DNA from: Microvirga arsenatis
GTDB lineage: Bacteria > Pseudomonadota > Alphaproteobacteria > Rhizobiales > Beijerinckiaceae
NCBI RefSeq assembly: GCF_009910705.1
Contig: NZ_JAAAXJ010000002.1
Coordinates: forward strand, 535,585 to 599,584
Direction: 5' to 3'
DNA: 64,000 bases
Numbering within the stretch: the stretch's first letter is position 1; every line of letters starts with the position of its first letter. Made by a program: the position numbers and the translations under genes. The notes beneath the pieces were generated by a model. The model saw only the letters and a program-made list of their open reading frames with translations, was not told the origin of the DNA and did not search any database. This document shows positions 56,970-64,000 of the stretch, one piece after another.

Positions 56970-58484
56970 ATGTCTTCCTTGAGCCTCCGCAATGTCGGCG
57001 TCATTGCCCACACGCCCCTGTTCCAGAACCTGAACCTCGTCATCGGCGCGGGCGACCGCCTCGGCCTCGTGGCCGGGAACGGCGCCGGCAAATCCACGCT
57101 TTTGAAATGCCTCGCCGGGCTCGCCGAGCCGACGCACGGCGACATCGTCCGCTCGCGGGGCCTGTGCGTCGCCCTCGTGGAGCAGGACGTTCCCGAAAGC
57201 CTGCTCGACCTGTCCTTCCATGACGTCCTGCATCGGGCGCTTGCCCCTGACGAGCGCGAGGGTCAGGACTGGCGCGTCGCTATGGTGCTCGACGAGTTCG
57301 AGACGCCCACCGACCTGCGCGCGCTGCCCCTGCGGGCGCTCAGCGGCGGCTGGCAGCGCCTTGCGCTGATCGCCCGCGCCTGGATCACGCAGCCCGACAT
57401 GCTGCTGCTGGACGAGCCCACCAACCACCTCGATCTGGAGAAGCTGTTCAAGCTGGAGACATGGATCAACAATGCGGGCTACACTGCGCCCATCGTGGTG
57501 GCGAGCCACGACCGCGACTTCCTCGATGCCTGCACGAACCGCACGCTTTTCCTCAGACCGGAGGAATCGGTGTCCTTCGCGCATTCCTACCGGCGCGCCC
57601 GCGATCTGCTGGAGGCGCATGACGCGGCGGCGCAGGCGCAGCGGGAGAAGACCTTGCGCGAGGTGAAGCGCCTGCGCCAAAGTGCGCAGGAATTGCGCAA
57701 TGTCGGCATCAACAGCGGCAGCGATGCCGCGCAGGTGAAATCGGCGCAGATCAAGCGCCGGGCCGACGCTTTGGAGCAAACCGCACGGTCCCTTTACAGG
57801 GAACGGCCCGGCGAGATCCGGCTCGGCAATCGCGGCACGCATGCACGCGTGCTCGCGGCGCTGGAGAACGTGACCGTCGAGGCGCCGGACGGGCGCAGGC
57901 TCTTCGCGATCCCGAAACTCGATGTGGCACAGGGCGAGCGCATCGTGGTGCTGGGCCGCAACGGCGCGGGCAAGTCGCAATTCCTCCGCCTGCTGCACCG
58001 GGCGATGACCGGGGCGGAGGGAATGCCCGGCATCCGGGTGAGCCCGAGCCTGGCGCTCGGCTACGTGGACCAGGACATGCGGCAATTGCCCGAGCGGGCG
58101 ACGGCGCATGAGGTCGTCCTGTCCCGCTTCCGTCTCGGCGATCAGCGCAGCCGCGCGGTTCTGGCGGAGGCAGGCTTTTCCATCGAGCGGCAGAATCTGC
58201 CGATCGCAAAGCTGTCGCCCGGCCAGAAAGCCCGTCTCGGCCTGCTGGCGCTGCGCCTGTCGGAGCCGAACTTTTATCTGATGGACGAGCCCACCAACCA
58301 CGTGGACATTCCGGGACGCGAGCAGCTGGAAGGCGAGATCCTCGATGCCGAGGCCACCTGCATCGTGGTGTCCCACGACCGCAGCTTCATAAAGGCCATC
58401 GGCACCCGCTTCCTGCTCGTCGACAGGGGAAGACTGAAGGAGATCGACGGGCCGGAGGAGTTTTACAGGACGATGCTGGGGTGA
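56970..58484 (+). CDS. ABC-F family ATPase
   Basis: 504 residues with two ABC domains and no membrane part. First: VAGNGAGKSTLLKCLAG, LSGGWQRLALIARAW, MLLLDEPTNHLD. Second: VLGRNGAGKSQFLRLL, LSPGQKARLGLLAL, FYLMDEPTNHVD. The linker (about 205-275) is rich in Arg, Glu and Gln. ABC-F proteins act on the ribosome in translation control or antibiotic protection; which applies here is unknown. An ATG at 56946 would add eight residues. Confidence 0.92.
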   Translation: MSSLSLRNVGVIAHTPLFQNLNLVIGAGDRLGLVAGNGAGKSTLLKCLAGLAEPTHGDIVRSRGLCVALVEQDVPESLLDLSFHDVLHRALAPDEREGQDWRVAMVLDEFETPTDLRALPLRALSGGWQRLALIARAWITQPDMLLLDEPTNHLDLEKLFKLETWINNAGYTAPIVVASHDRDFLDACTNRTLFLRPEESVSFAHSYRRARDLLEAHDAAAQAQREKTLREVKRLRQSAQELRNVGINSGSDAAQVKSAQIKRRADALEQTARSLYRERPGEIRLGNRGTHARVLAALENVTVEAPDGRRLFAIPKLDVAQGERIVVLGRNGAGKSQFLRLLHRAMTGAEGMPGIRVSPSLALGYVDQDMRQLPERATAHEVVLSRFRLGDQRSRAVLAEAGFSIERQNLPIAKLSPGQKARLGLLALRLSEPNFYLMDEPTNHVDIPGREQLEGEILDAEATCIVVSHDRSFIKAIGTRFLLVDRGRLKEIDGPEEFYRTMLG

Positions 58485-58507
58485 GCGGCGAAAGCCAAAC
58501 ACCCGCG

Positions 58508-58706
58508 TCATGCCCGGCCTTGTGCCGGGCATCCACGGATTCCTCTTCGATCCGCATGACCTCATCCTGAGGAGCAGACGCAGTCTGCGTCTCGAAGGAG
58601 CTTCCAGAGAGCACTGGATCCTCCTTCGAGACGGTCGCGTTGCGACCTCCTCAGGATGAGGTGAGTGTTTCCTAAGACGTGGATGGCCGGGACGAGCCTG
58701 GCCATG
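58508..58706. repeat. Family A element with a family B element inserted inside it
   Basis: A-type hairpin ATGCCCGGC/GCCGGGCAT (58509-58532) and CCACG lead into a complete B element (58560-58661: side hairpins GCAGAC-GCA-GTCTGC and GGTCGC-GTT-GCGACC), followed by CGTGG and the second A hairpin ATGGCCGGG/CCTGGCCAT. The two halves of A are thus separated by B. Confidence 0.8.
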
Positions 58707-58713
58707 ACGGCGA

Positions 58714-59550
58714 TCACCCAAGCCGCTGAAGCACAGCCCGCGCCATCGCATCCGCGCTGCCGGGCGCGTATTCGAGGTAGAGATAGGGCTCGATGAGCTC
58801 GAGCTCCATCAGCATGAAGCCCCTGGACCGGACGAGACCGTCGATGCGGGCGTAAAGGGGCGTGTGCGGCACGAGCGCGAGATAGCCCCGCGCCGCCTCG
58901 ATCACGTCGTCGCTCACCTCCACGCGCTCGAAGGTCGCGCCGTATTGCTTGTTCGCCCGCCATTCCCCTTGCCGGATCACGCGGCGCACCGCGTGGGAGA
59001 AGGCGCCGTCGATGAAGGTCAGGGTGGTCTCGCCGAGAGAGCCGATGTCGTCCTGGTATTCCTGGAGCAGCGCCTCGCCAGCGGGCAAGTCGGACAGGTC
59101 CGCCCGTTCGATCTTGCGTACGCCGTATCCGCTCTGGCCCGAGACGGGCTTGAGAATCGCAACGCGCCAGCCCTCCGCCTGCATCCGCGTTGCGACCGCA
59201 TCGCGATCGACCTCCGGCAGGTGAAACGTGCGGGGAACGGCAAGGCCGGCCTCTGCCATTTCCAGCAGATAGGTCTTGCGGAAGTTCCAGCGCAGGGTCG
59301 CGGCGGAATTGATCAGATTCGCGCCTTTGGTTTCGAGCGCGTCGATCCACGCCCTGAAGCGTGCGGGTTCATCATGGTAGTTCCAGCAGCACAGAGGCAG
59401 CACGGCTTCGGCGTTGGCAAAGCCATCCGGTGGCGCGCCGTCCCAAGGCAGATGCGTGGCCTCTGCTCCATGAGAGCGCAGGGCATCGAGAAGAGCCGCA
59501 AGGCTCGGGGTCGGATGGGGGTAGTCGGAACAGGTGGCGATCAGGATCAT
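58714..59550 (-). CDS. ATP-grasp domain protein
   Basis: 278 residues. Lys in VAILKPVSGQSGYGVRKIE, SAATLRWNFRKTYLLEMAEA and the metal-binding MLMELELIEPYLYLEYAPGS match the glutathione-synthetase-like/RimK-like ATP-grasp group, close to enzymes such as DcsG. It probably joins a carboxylate to an amine or thiol; substrates are unknown. The start is 3 bases after the L,D-transpeptidase stop, so they form an operon. Confidence 0.85.
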   Translation of the reverse strand: MILIATCSDYPHPTPSLAALLDALRSHGAEATHLPWDGAPPDGFANAEAVLPLCCWNYHDEPARFRAWIDALETKGANLINSAATLRWNFRKTYLLEMAEAGLAVPRTFHLPEVDRDAVATRMQAEGWRVAILKPVSGQSGYGVRKIERADLSDLPAGEALLQEYQDDIGSLGETTLTFIDGAFSHAVRRVIRQGEWRANKQYGATFERVEVSDDVIEAARGYLALVPHTPLYARIDGLVRSRGFMLMELELIEPYLYLEYAPGSADAMARAVLQRLG

Positions 59551-59553
59551 GCG

Positions 59554-60087
59554 TCAGCCCACGATCTCGATCCGCGTGTTCGGCCCGATCCGCTCGAGCA
59601 GGCGGCGGATCATGCGCTGGTCGACCGCGACGCAGCCTTCCGTCGGCAGGAAGCCGGGGCGGGCCAGATGCAGGAAGATGGCGCTGCCGCGGCCTCGCCG
59701 GATGGGGCCGCGGTTCCAGGCGATGTCGAGCACCACGTCGTAGAGATGGTCGTCCCGCCACATCCTCTCGTGGCTCGTGGGGCAGGGCAGGGGGACGAGC
59801 CGGTTGTAGCGGCGGTCGCGCACGTCGTCGGACCAGCCGTCGCCGGGGCGGATGGCTCTTAAAGGGAGACCCGTCCGGGGTCGGGGGCCGCGATCGGCCC
59901 GGTAGAAGGCCTGCAGGATCCGGAACCGGCCCACCGGCGAGGCGCCGTCGCCCTCGCGTTTGGAACGGCGCGTCCCCGAGCGTCCGAGGGCGCATGGAAT
60001 CACGAGATTGCCCGCCTGCAGGCGCCCGCGCCGATGGTCCAGCGGGGAGCGGAAGACGCGGATGACATTGACGCGAGTGAGTTTCAT
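59554..60087 (-). CDS. L,D-transpeptidase (YkuD) catalytic domain protein
   Basis: 177 residues from MKLTRVNVIRVFRSPLDHRR. The end of the fold reads SAIFLHLARPGFLPTEGCVA, with catalytic Cys in the EGCVAV motif and the upstream His. This variant (COG3786 type) lacks an obvious signal peptide, so secretion is uncertain. The start is the least sure part: upstream frame to 60228 is open and no strong ribosome-binding site precedes 60087. Confidence 0.82.
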   Translation of the reverse strand: MKLTRVNVIRVFRSPLDHRRGRLQAGNLVIPCALGRSGTRRSKREGDGASPVGRFRILQAFYRADRGPRPRTGLPLRAIRPGDGWSDDVRDRRYNRLVPLPCPTSHERMWRDDHLYDVVLDIAWNRGPIRRGRGSAIFLHLARPGFLPTEGCVAVDQRMIRRLLERIGPNTRIEIVG

Positions 60088-60317
60088 CGGCAGTGGAAGG
60101 GCCCCGAAGGCCCCCTTGTTGTCAAGCTGGGAATGACTACTCTTATGCGTCGGGCACGATCCGAAGCTCAAGGCCCGCGCGGTTTTGGCCCCGGCCGCAG
60201 CGCTTCCGGTCCGGATCGTGAGCGGCAATGGGGCGGACGAACCGGCTTGGGTCCGAAGGGTTCGTCGACCGGCCGCCGCCCGGATAGGTTGCAGTTCCTC
60301 GTGTTGAAGGGTTTGAG

Positions 60318-61004
60318 ATGTCGAATGCCAGCCGCCTCCTTGTCGTCGACGACGATCAGGACCTGCGCGACACGCTGACCGAGCAGCTCGGCTTCTACAG
60401 CGAGTTCCAGGTCACCACCGCCGAGACGGCCGGCCAGGCCATCGAGGCCGTGAAGGGCGACCGGATCGACCTCGCCATCATGGATGTGGGCCTGCCCGAC
60501 ATGGACGGGCGCGAGGCCGTCAAGGTCATGCGCCAGAACGGCTTCCGCAGCCCGATCATCATGCTCACCGCGCAAGGCTCGGACAGCGACACGGTGATGG
60601 GCCTGGAGGCCGGCGCCAACGACTACGTGGTCAAGCCGTTCAAGTTCGCGGTGCTGCTCGCCCGCATCCGCGCGCAGCTGCGCCAGTACGAGGCGAGCGA
60701 GGACGCGGTGTTCCAGATCGGGCCCTACATCTTCCGCCCGGGCTCCAAGCTGCTCACCACGGAGAAGGGCTCCAAGCTCAAGCTCACCGAGAAGGAGACG
60801 GCGATCCTGCGCTATCTCTACCGCGCCGGCCAGGCGGTGGTCGGCCGCGACACCCTGCTCACCGAGGTGTGGGGCTACAATTCCAACGTCACCACCCACA
60901 CCCTGGAAACGCATATCTACCGCCTGCGCCAGAAGATCGAGGCCGACCCGTCGAACGCCAGCATCCTCGTCACCGAGCCCGGCGGCTACAAGCTGATCCC
61001 CTGA
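60318..61004 (+). CDS. OmpR-family response regulator
   Basis: 228 residues. Receiver domain (1-120) with acidic pocket VVDDDQDLRD, phosphoacceptor Asp56 in DLAIMDVGLPDMDG, and the Lys in DYVVKPFKF; winged-helix domain (about 135-225) with LTEKETAILRYLYRAG and VTTHTLETHIYRLRQKIEAD. No histidine kinase gene is nearby. The cyclic-nucleotide-binding gene follows 8 bases later. The exact orthologue name could not be fixed. Confidence 0.92.
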   Translation: MSNASRLLVVDDDQDLRDTLTEQLGFYSEFQVTTAETAGQAIEAVKGDRIDLAIMDVGLPDMDGREAVKVMRQNGFRSPIIMLTAQGSDSDTVMGLEAGANDYVVKPFKFAVLLARIRAQLRQYEASEDAVFQIGPYIFRPGSKLLTTEKGSKLKLTEKETAILRYLYRAGQAVVGRDTLLTEVWGYNSNVTTHTLETHIYRLRQKIEADPSNASILVTEPGGYKLIP

Positions 61005-61012
61005 CAGATCCC

Positions 61013-61519
61013 ATGGCGCTTGACGACGACATCGCGACCTTAAGCCAGGCGCCCCTGTTCAACCTGCTGGAGCGCGACGCCCTGCGTCTGGTGGCCTTCG
61101 CCTCCGAGACCCGCACCTATCGCGAGGGCGACGTGCTGTTCCGCAGGGGCGACCGCTCGGACGGCGGCTACGTGGTGAGCCGCGGGTCCATCGCGCTCGA
61201 CGCCGGCGAGAGCGGTGCGCCGGAGGCCTTCGTGGCCGGCCCCGGCTCGCTCATCGGCCAGGCCGCCCTCTTCGCCCGGGTCGAGCGCCGCGCCACGGCC
61301 ACCGCCCGCGAGCCCTCCGCCGTCATCCGCGTCAGCCCAAGCCTCATGCGCCGGGTGCTGGAGGAGTTTCCGGACGCCGCCGCCGCCATCCAGGACACCA
61401 TGGCCGAGGAGCTCGCCCGCCTCACGGAAGGCCTCGAGCGCGTGCGCCAGCAGCTCATCGCCATCGACGGCGGGGAGGAGCCGGCGCCCCTGCCGGAGGA
61501 GGACAAGGAGCAGGGTTAG
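61013..61519 (+). CDS. Cyclic nucleotide-binding domain (CRP-like effector) protein without DNA-binding domain
   Basis: 168 residues. One cNMP-binding beta-barrel (about 15-125: LFNLLERDALRLVAFASETR, YREGDVLFRRGDRSDGGYVV) and a C-terminal helix, with no HTH. The classic phosphate-binding cassette GE-R-AT is altered to GQAALFARVERRATATARE, so ligand binding is uncertain. Co-operonic with the response regulator. Confidence 0.88.
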   Translation: MALDDDIATLSQAPLFNLLERDALRLVAFASETRTYREGDVLFRRGDRSDGGYVVSRGSIALDAGESGAPEAFVAGPGSLIGQAALFARVERRATATAREPSAVIRVSPSLMRRVLEEFPDAAAAIQDTMAEELARLTEGLERVRQQLIAIDGGEEPAPLPEEDKEQG

Positions 61520-61525
61520 ATCGAG

Positions 61526-61664
61526 GGGGCATCCCGGACGAGCGAAGCGAGATCCGGGATCGCTTTCAGTACGAGACGCTGGAACCCTCTCTCACGAGGG
61601 GAAGGGGAATAGCGCCACACTCGTCGCACGATCCCGGATCGGCTACGCCGTCCGGGATGACGCT
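61526..61664. repeat. Family D palindromes between the cNMP and xthA genes
   Basis: ATCCCGGA, side hairpin CGAGCGAAGCGAG, TCCGGGAT (61532-61560), and the inverted unit ATCCCGGA-TCGGCTACGCCG-TCCGGGAT (61632-61659). The second matches the copy near 9660. Confidence 0.75.
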
Positions 61665-61667
61665 TAC

Positions 61668-62483
61668 CTAAAGCTCCAGCACCGCCGTCACCGGCGCGTG
61701 GTCGGAGGGGCGGTCCCAGCCGCGGGTCTCGCGGGTGACGTCGACGGAGCGCAGGGTGTCCTTCAGGCCCGGCGACAGCCAGATGTGATCGAGGCGGCGG
61801 CCCTTGTCGGCGGCGGCCCAGTCGGGCGAGCGGTAGCTCCACCAGGAATAGATCTTTTCCGGCTCGGGGCGCAGGGCGCGCATGGCGTCGATCCATTCCG
61901 CCTCCTGGCGCAGCTCCTCGAGGGCTTCGGTCTCCACCGGCGTGTGGCTCACCACGTCGAGAAGCTGCTTGTGGCTCCACACGTCGTGCTCGAGGGGCGC
62001 CACGTTGAGGTCGCCCACGAGGATCGCAGGACCTGCCGTCGGCTTGGACCTGCTGCCCCAGCGGCGCATCTCGGCCATGAAGTCGAGCTTGTGCCGGAAT
62101 TTCTCGTTGATCGCGGGATCGGGGATGTCGCCGCCCGCGGGCACGTAGAAGTTATGGATGGTGAGCCCCGCCGCGCCCTTGGCCTCCCGGCTCAGGGTCA
62201 CGGTGATGTGGCGCGCGTCCTGGCGGCCGCACATCTCCATCACCGCCGTCTCGGAGAACGGGTAGCGCGAGAGGATCGCGACGCCGTTATAGCCCTTCTG
62301 GCCCATATGGACGACGAAGGGATAGCCGAAGGCCTGCAGCTCCTTCAGGGGCAGCTTGTCGTTCGGGCACTTGGTCTCCTGCAGGCACAGGATGTCGGGC
62401 CGCCGCTCCATCAGGAAGCGGCCCACCTGGTCGAGGCGCAGGCGAACGGAATTGATGTTCCAGGTCGTGACGGTGAGCTGCAC
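61668..62483 (-). CDS. xthA: Exodeoxyribonuclease III
   Basis: 271 residues. Family motifs TTWNINSVRLRLDQVGRFL, ILCLQETKCPNDKLPL (catalytic Glu), and the C-terminal RRLDHIWLSPGL and DRPSDHAPVTAVLEL with the Asp-His pair are complete. It is an apurinic endonuclease and 3' exonuclease. Single gene. Confidence 0.95.
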   Translation of the reverse strand: MQLTVTTWNINSVRLRLDQVGRFLMERRPDILCLQETKCPNDKLPLKELQAFGYPFVVHMGQKGYNGVAILSRYPFSETAVMEMCGRQDARHITVTLSREAKGAAGLTIHNFYVPAGGDIPDPAINEKFRHKLDFMAEMRRWGSRSKPTAGPAILVGDLNVAPLEHDVWSHKQLLDVVSHTPVETEALEELRQEAEWIDAMRALRPEPEKIYSWWSYRSPDWAAADKGRRLDHIWLSPGLKDTLRSVDVTRETRGWDRPSDHAPVTAVLEL

Positions 62484-62573
62484 GGGAAAAGGCCCTTCGG
62501 AAGAAGATCCCTTTCGGCTACGACAGATTCCGTCCGGAGGGAAGGGCAGGCTTCACGGTCGACTTACATACGA

Positions 62574-62683
62574 CCTCATCCTGAGGAGCCGCGAAAGCGG
62601 CGTCTCGAAGGATGGCCCAGTGGTCTCTGGAGACGCCTCGTCCTTCGAGACGGATTGCTCACGCAATCCTCCTCAGGATGAGG
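62574..62683. repeat. Family B element, complete
   Basis: Outer arms CCTCATCCTGAGGAG and CTCCTCAGGATGAGG, side hairpins GCCGC-GAAA-GCGGC and GGATTGC-TCAC-GCAATCC, inner arms CGTCTCGAAGGA and TCCTTCGAGACG. It fills the xthA/lolA gap. Confidence 0.9.
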
Positions 62684-62721
62684 CTGCGGAGTGCAGGATC
62701 AGCCTTGAGGACGGCAGGTCA

Positions 62722-63651
62722 CTACCTATTGTTGCCGGCGCCGATGATGGCCTCGTACTGGATCTTGAACAGGTCCGGGTCGATCCGGCGGCCGCGCTCG
62801 ACCTTGCCCAGCACCACCATTGTCTGGAAGCCCTGGGCGTCGACGATGCGCCACTGGTTCAGGTTCTCCACCTGCGGGTCGAAATAGAGGGTGATGCGCG
62901 AGGTGCCGCCCAGCGTCGAGGAATCCTCCAGGTTGATGCGCACCGCGTTGCCGTCGTTGGTGATGCCGGTGATCTTGATGTCCTGGCCGAGATTGACCCG
63001 CTCGCGCAGGAGGAATTTCAGCGGCGTCTGCGAGATGGAATAGAGGTCCTGGGTGGCGAGCTTGCGGTCGCGCACGGCCACCGAGCGGCCGTCGGCGATC
63101 ACCTGGAGGGCGGCGGGCGGATCGTATTCGAACCGCACCTTGCCGGGGCGCTGGAGGTAGAGGGTGCCGCCCTGCCGGCGCCCGTCGCCGCCGACCTGCG
63201 TGAAATCGGCCACCAGGGTGGTGAGATTGCTGAAATAGGCGTTGGCCCGCTCCACCACCGTGCTGTTCGGCAGGGGCTGGTTGAGGGCCACCGGCTCCAC
63301 GGCGGCGGTCACGATCGGCTTCGGCGCGACGACGATGGGCTCGGGGGGCGCCTGCGGCTCCTCCGCGGCGGGCCGGCTCGGCGGGAGCGGCGCGGTGACG
63401 GCGAGCATCTGCTCCGCATTGGCGGGTCTCGGGATCACCGGCCGGGCCGGCTGGAGGGCCCCGAGCGGGGATGAGGGCCGGTGGAAGGAGGCGGTCGGCA
63501 GGGAGGCGGCCGACCGGCTGAAGCCCTGGGCCGGGGCGGGACGTGCAGGCGGAAGGATCATGTCGATCGGCAGCGTCTGCCCCGCAGCCGGCCGGGGGCC
63601 CGCTGCTGCGAGCAGGGCCGCTGCCAGGCTGAGAAGGGGGAGGGAACGCAT
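62722..63651 (-). CDS. lolA: LolA-like outer-membrane lipoprotein carrier with long Pro/Ala-rich linker
   Basis: 309 residues from MRSLPLLSLAAALLAAAGPR, a signal peptide with AGGAGAT upstream. Residues about 25-130 are Pro/Ala-rich and probably unstructured. The LolA fold follows (about 135-305: ANAYFSNLTTLVADFTQVG, RPGKVRFEYDPPAALQVIAD, FLLRERVNLG). LolA shuttles lipoproteins across the periplasm. The long linker is unusual against the compact E. coli protein. Confidence 0.88.
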   Translation of the reverse strand: MRSLPLLSLAAALLAAAGPRPAAGQTLPIDMILPPARPAPAQGFSRSAASLPTASFHRPSSPLGALQPARPVIPRPANAEQMLAVTAPLPPSRPAAEEPQAPPEPIVVAPKPIVTAAVEPVALNQPLPNSTVVERANAYFSNLTTLVADFTQVGGDGRRQGGTLYLQRPGKVRFEYDPPAALQVIADGRSVAVRDRKLATQDLYSISQTPLKFLLRERVNLGQDIKITGITNDGNAVRINLEDSSTLGGTSRITLYFDPQVENLNQWRIVDAQGFQTMVVLGKVERGRRIDPDLFKIQYEAIIGAGNNR

Positions 63652-63743
63652 CCGAAAGATCTCCTGCCGAACCATCATGACCGCTGCGGCGCCATTGCAC
63701 ATGGCTCAAGAATGACGCAGGGCAGCGGCCAAGGTTCCGCCGA

Positions 63744-63790
63744 GCATCGGACCCAAAAGTGGACTTGCAGTTTTGGGTCCCATCCGATGC
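63744..63790. repeat. Family F palindrome, second copy
   Basis: GCATCGGACCCAAAA and TTTTGGGTCC then CCGATGC around GTGGACTTGCAG. It pairs as the copy at 15730-15774 does, but with different arm bases that remain complementary. Confidence 0.65.
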
Positions 63791-63802
63791 TCATTTCTAA
63801 AT

Positions 63803-63840
63803 GGCGCATCGTGCGGACCCGGCGGGCCGCACGATGCGCC
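63803..63840 (-). terminator. Large hairpin after ftsK
   Basis: GGCGCATCGTGCGG and CCGCACGATGCGCC form a perfect 14-bp stem with a 10-base loop, 5 bases beyond the ftsK stop when read on the minus strand. The following ATTTAG is AT-rich but has no real T run. Confidence 0.5.
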
Positions 63841-63845
63841 GGAGC

Positions 63846-64000
63846 TTAATCCTCCCCCGCGCCCGAGGTTTCAAGCAGGATTTCCCGTTTACCGGCGTGG
63901 TTTGCGGGACCGACGATGCCCTCCTGCTCCATGCGCTCCATGAGCGAGGCGGCGCGGTTGTAGCCGATCTGGAGCCGGCGCTGGATGTAGCTCGTCGAGG
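63846..64000 (-). CDS. ftsK: DNA translocase FtsK, C-terminal end only
   Basis: The last 51 codons of a gene that continues beyond the right edge. The visible [20 protein letters not shown], then [19 protein letters not shown], is the FtsK gamma domain, a winged helix that reads KOPS sequences. It ends [10 protein letters not shown]. FtsK pumps DNA at the septum and activates Xer recombination at dif. Confidence 0.93.
   Translation of the reverse strand, partial: STSYIQRRLQIGYNRAASLMERMEQEGIVGPANHAGKREILLETSGAGED

Noticed and set aside
59215..59240. A further parS-like sequence (GTGAAACGTG)
   Set aside because: It lacks the palindromic TGTTTCAC half and lies inside the ATP-grasp gene.
1..64000. 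tRNA, rRNA or tmRNA genes
   Set aside because: I searched the intergenic stretches for T-loop and acceptor patterns and found none convincing; the TCTCGAAGG motifs belong to family B repeats.

Overview
The window is a 64 kb piece of a high-GC alphaproteobacterial chromosome. Gene order and sequence style point to the Hyphomicrobiales (Rhizobiales): a BA14K-family protein, an hslV/hslU region, a his cluster carrying a DUF2628 gene, a secB/timA/mltA/Smr block, and parS sites inside rsmG. The many dispersed hairpin repeats resemble those of Methylobacteriaceae/Microvirga-like or Bradyrhizobium-like genomes, but genus cannot be decided from the sequence alone. Apart from two AT-richer islands (about 19.1-20.26 kb and 32.1-33.0 kb) the composition is uniform.

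Layout, left part. 0-2 kb: an efflux-type ABC permease (cut by the left edge) and its HlyD-like adaptor, minus strand. 2.2-13.3 kb: the translation/RNA block rimP-nusA-ylxR-infB-rbfA-truB, a DUF892 gene in reverse orientation, then rpsO-pnp with a clear terminator. 13.3-17.6 kb: a membrane/ferredoxin/adenylate-cyclase fusion, a PPOX flavoprotein, RidA, BA14K and an endonuclease III-like glycosylase. 17.8-20.8 kb: hslV and hslU with an AT-rich membrane-protein gene, broken by an in-frame TGA, wedged between them. 21.1-25.4 kb: hisB-DUF2628-hisHAF-(unknown)-hisE, followed by coaA, a DUF202 protein, an adenosine kinase, an XRE regulator, Smr, mltA, a Tim44-like protein and secB.

Middle part. 32.1-32.9 kb holds a RelE/HigB-like toxin and XRE antitoxin module in AT-richer DNA. 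33.0-36.7 kb: dnaQ-coaE-aroE-maf-ppsR on the minus strand. 36.66-37.04 kb is very probably the chromosome replication origin: it lies between ppsR and hemE, as in Caulobacter, and has an exact DnaA box, two exact TTAA-N7-TTAA CtrA boxes and an AT-rich tract. Transcription diverges from it. Rightwards are hemE-hemJ, a GNAT-like protein, rho, a small GIY-YIG nuclease flanked by inverted palindromic repeats, an EamA exporter/Lrp pair and a DUF255 protein.

Right part. 45.4-51.2 kb is mnmE-mnmG-rsmG-parA-parB with two perfect parS sites, one before mnmG and one inside rsmG, about 10 and 12 kb from the proposed origin. Then come holA-lptE-leuS (minus), yggS, an ABC-F ATPase, an ATP-grasp protein, an L,D-transpeptidase, an OmpR-type response regulator with a cyclic-nucleotide-binding partner, xthA, lolA and the 3' end of ftsK.

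The most unusual feature is the set of structured intergenic repeats. One family (B) forms paired inverted arms with exchangeable side hairpins, like REPIN elements, and two of its arms flank the GIY-YIG nuclease gene in inverted orientation, as REP sequences flank RAYT transposases. One B copy appears inserted inside a second repeat family (A). I propose that this may be an undescribed nuclease-repeat mobile system; this is inference and testable by genome-wide counting.
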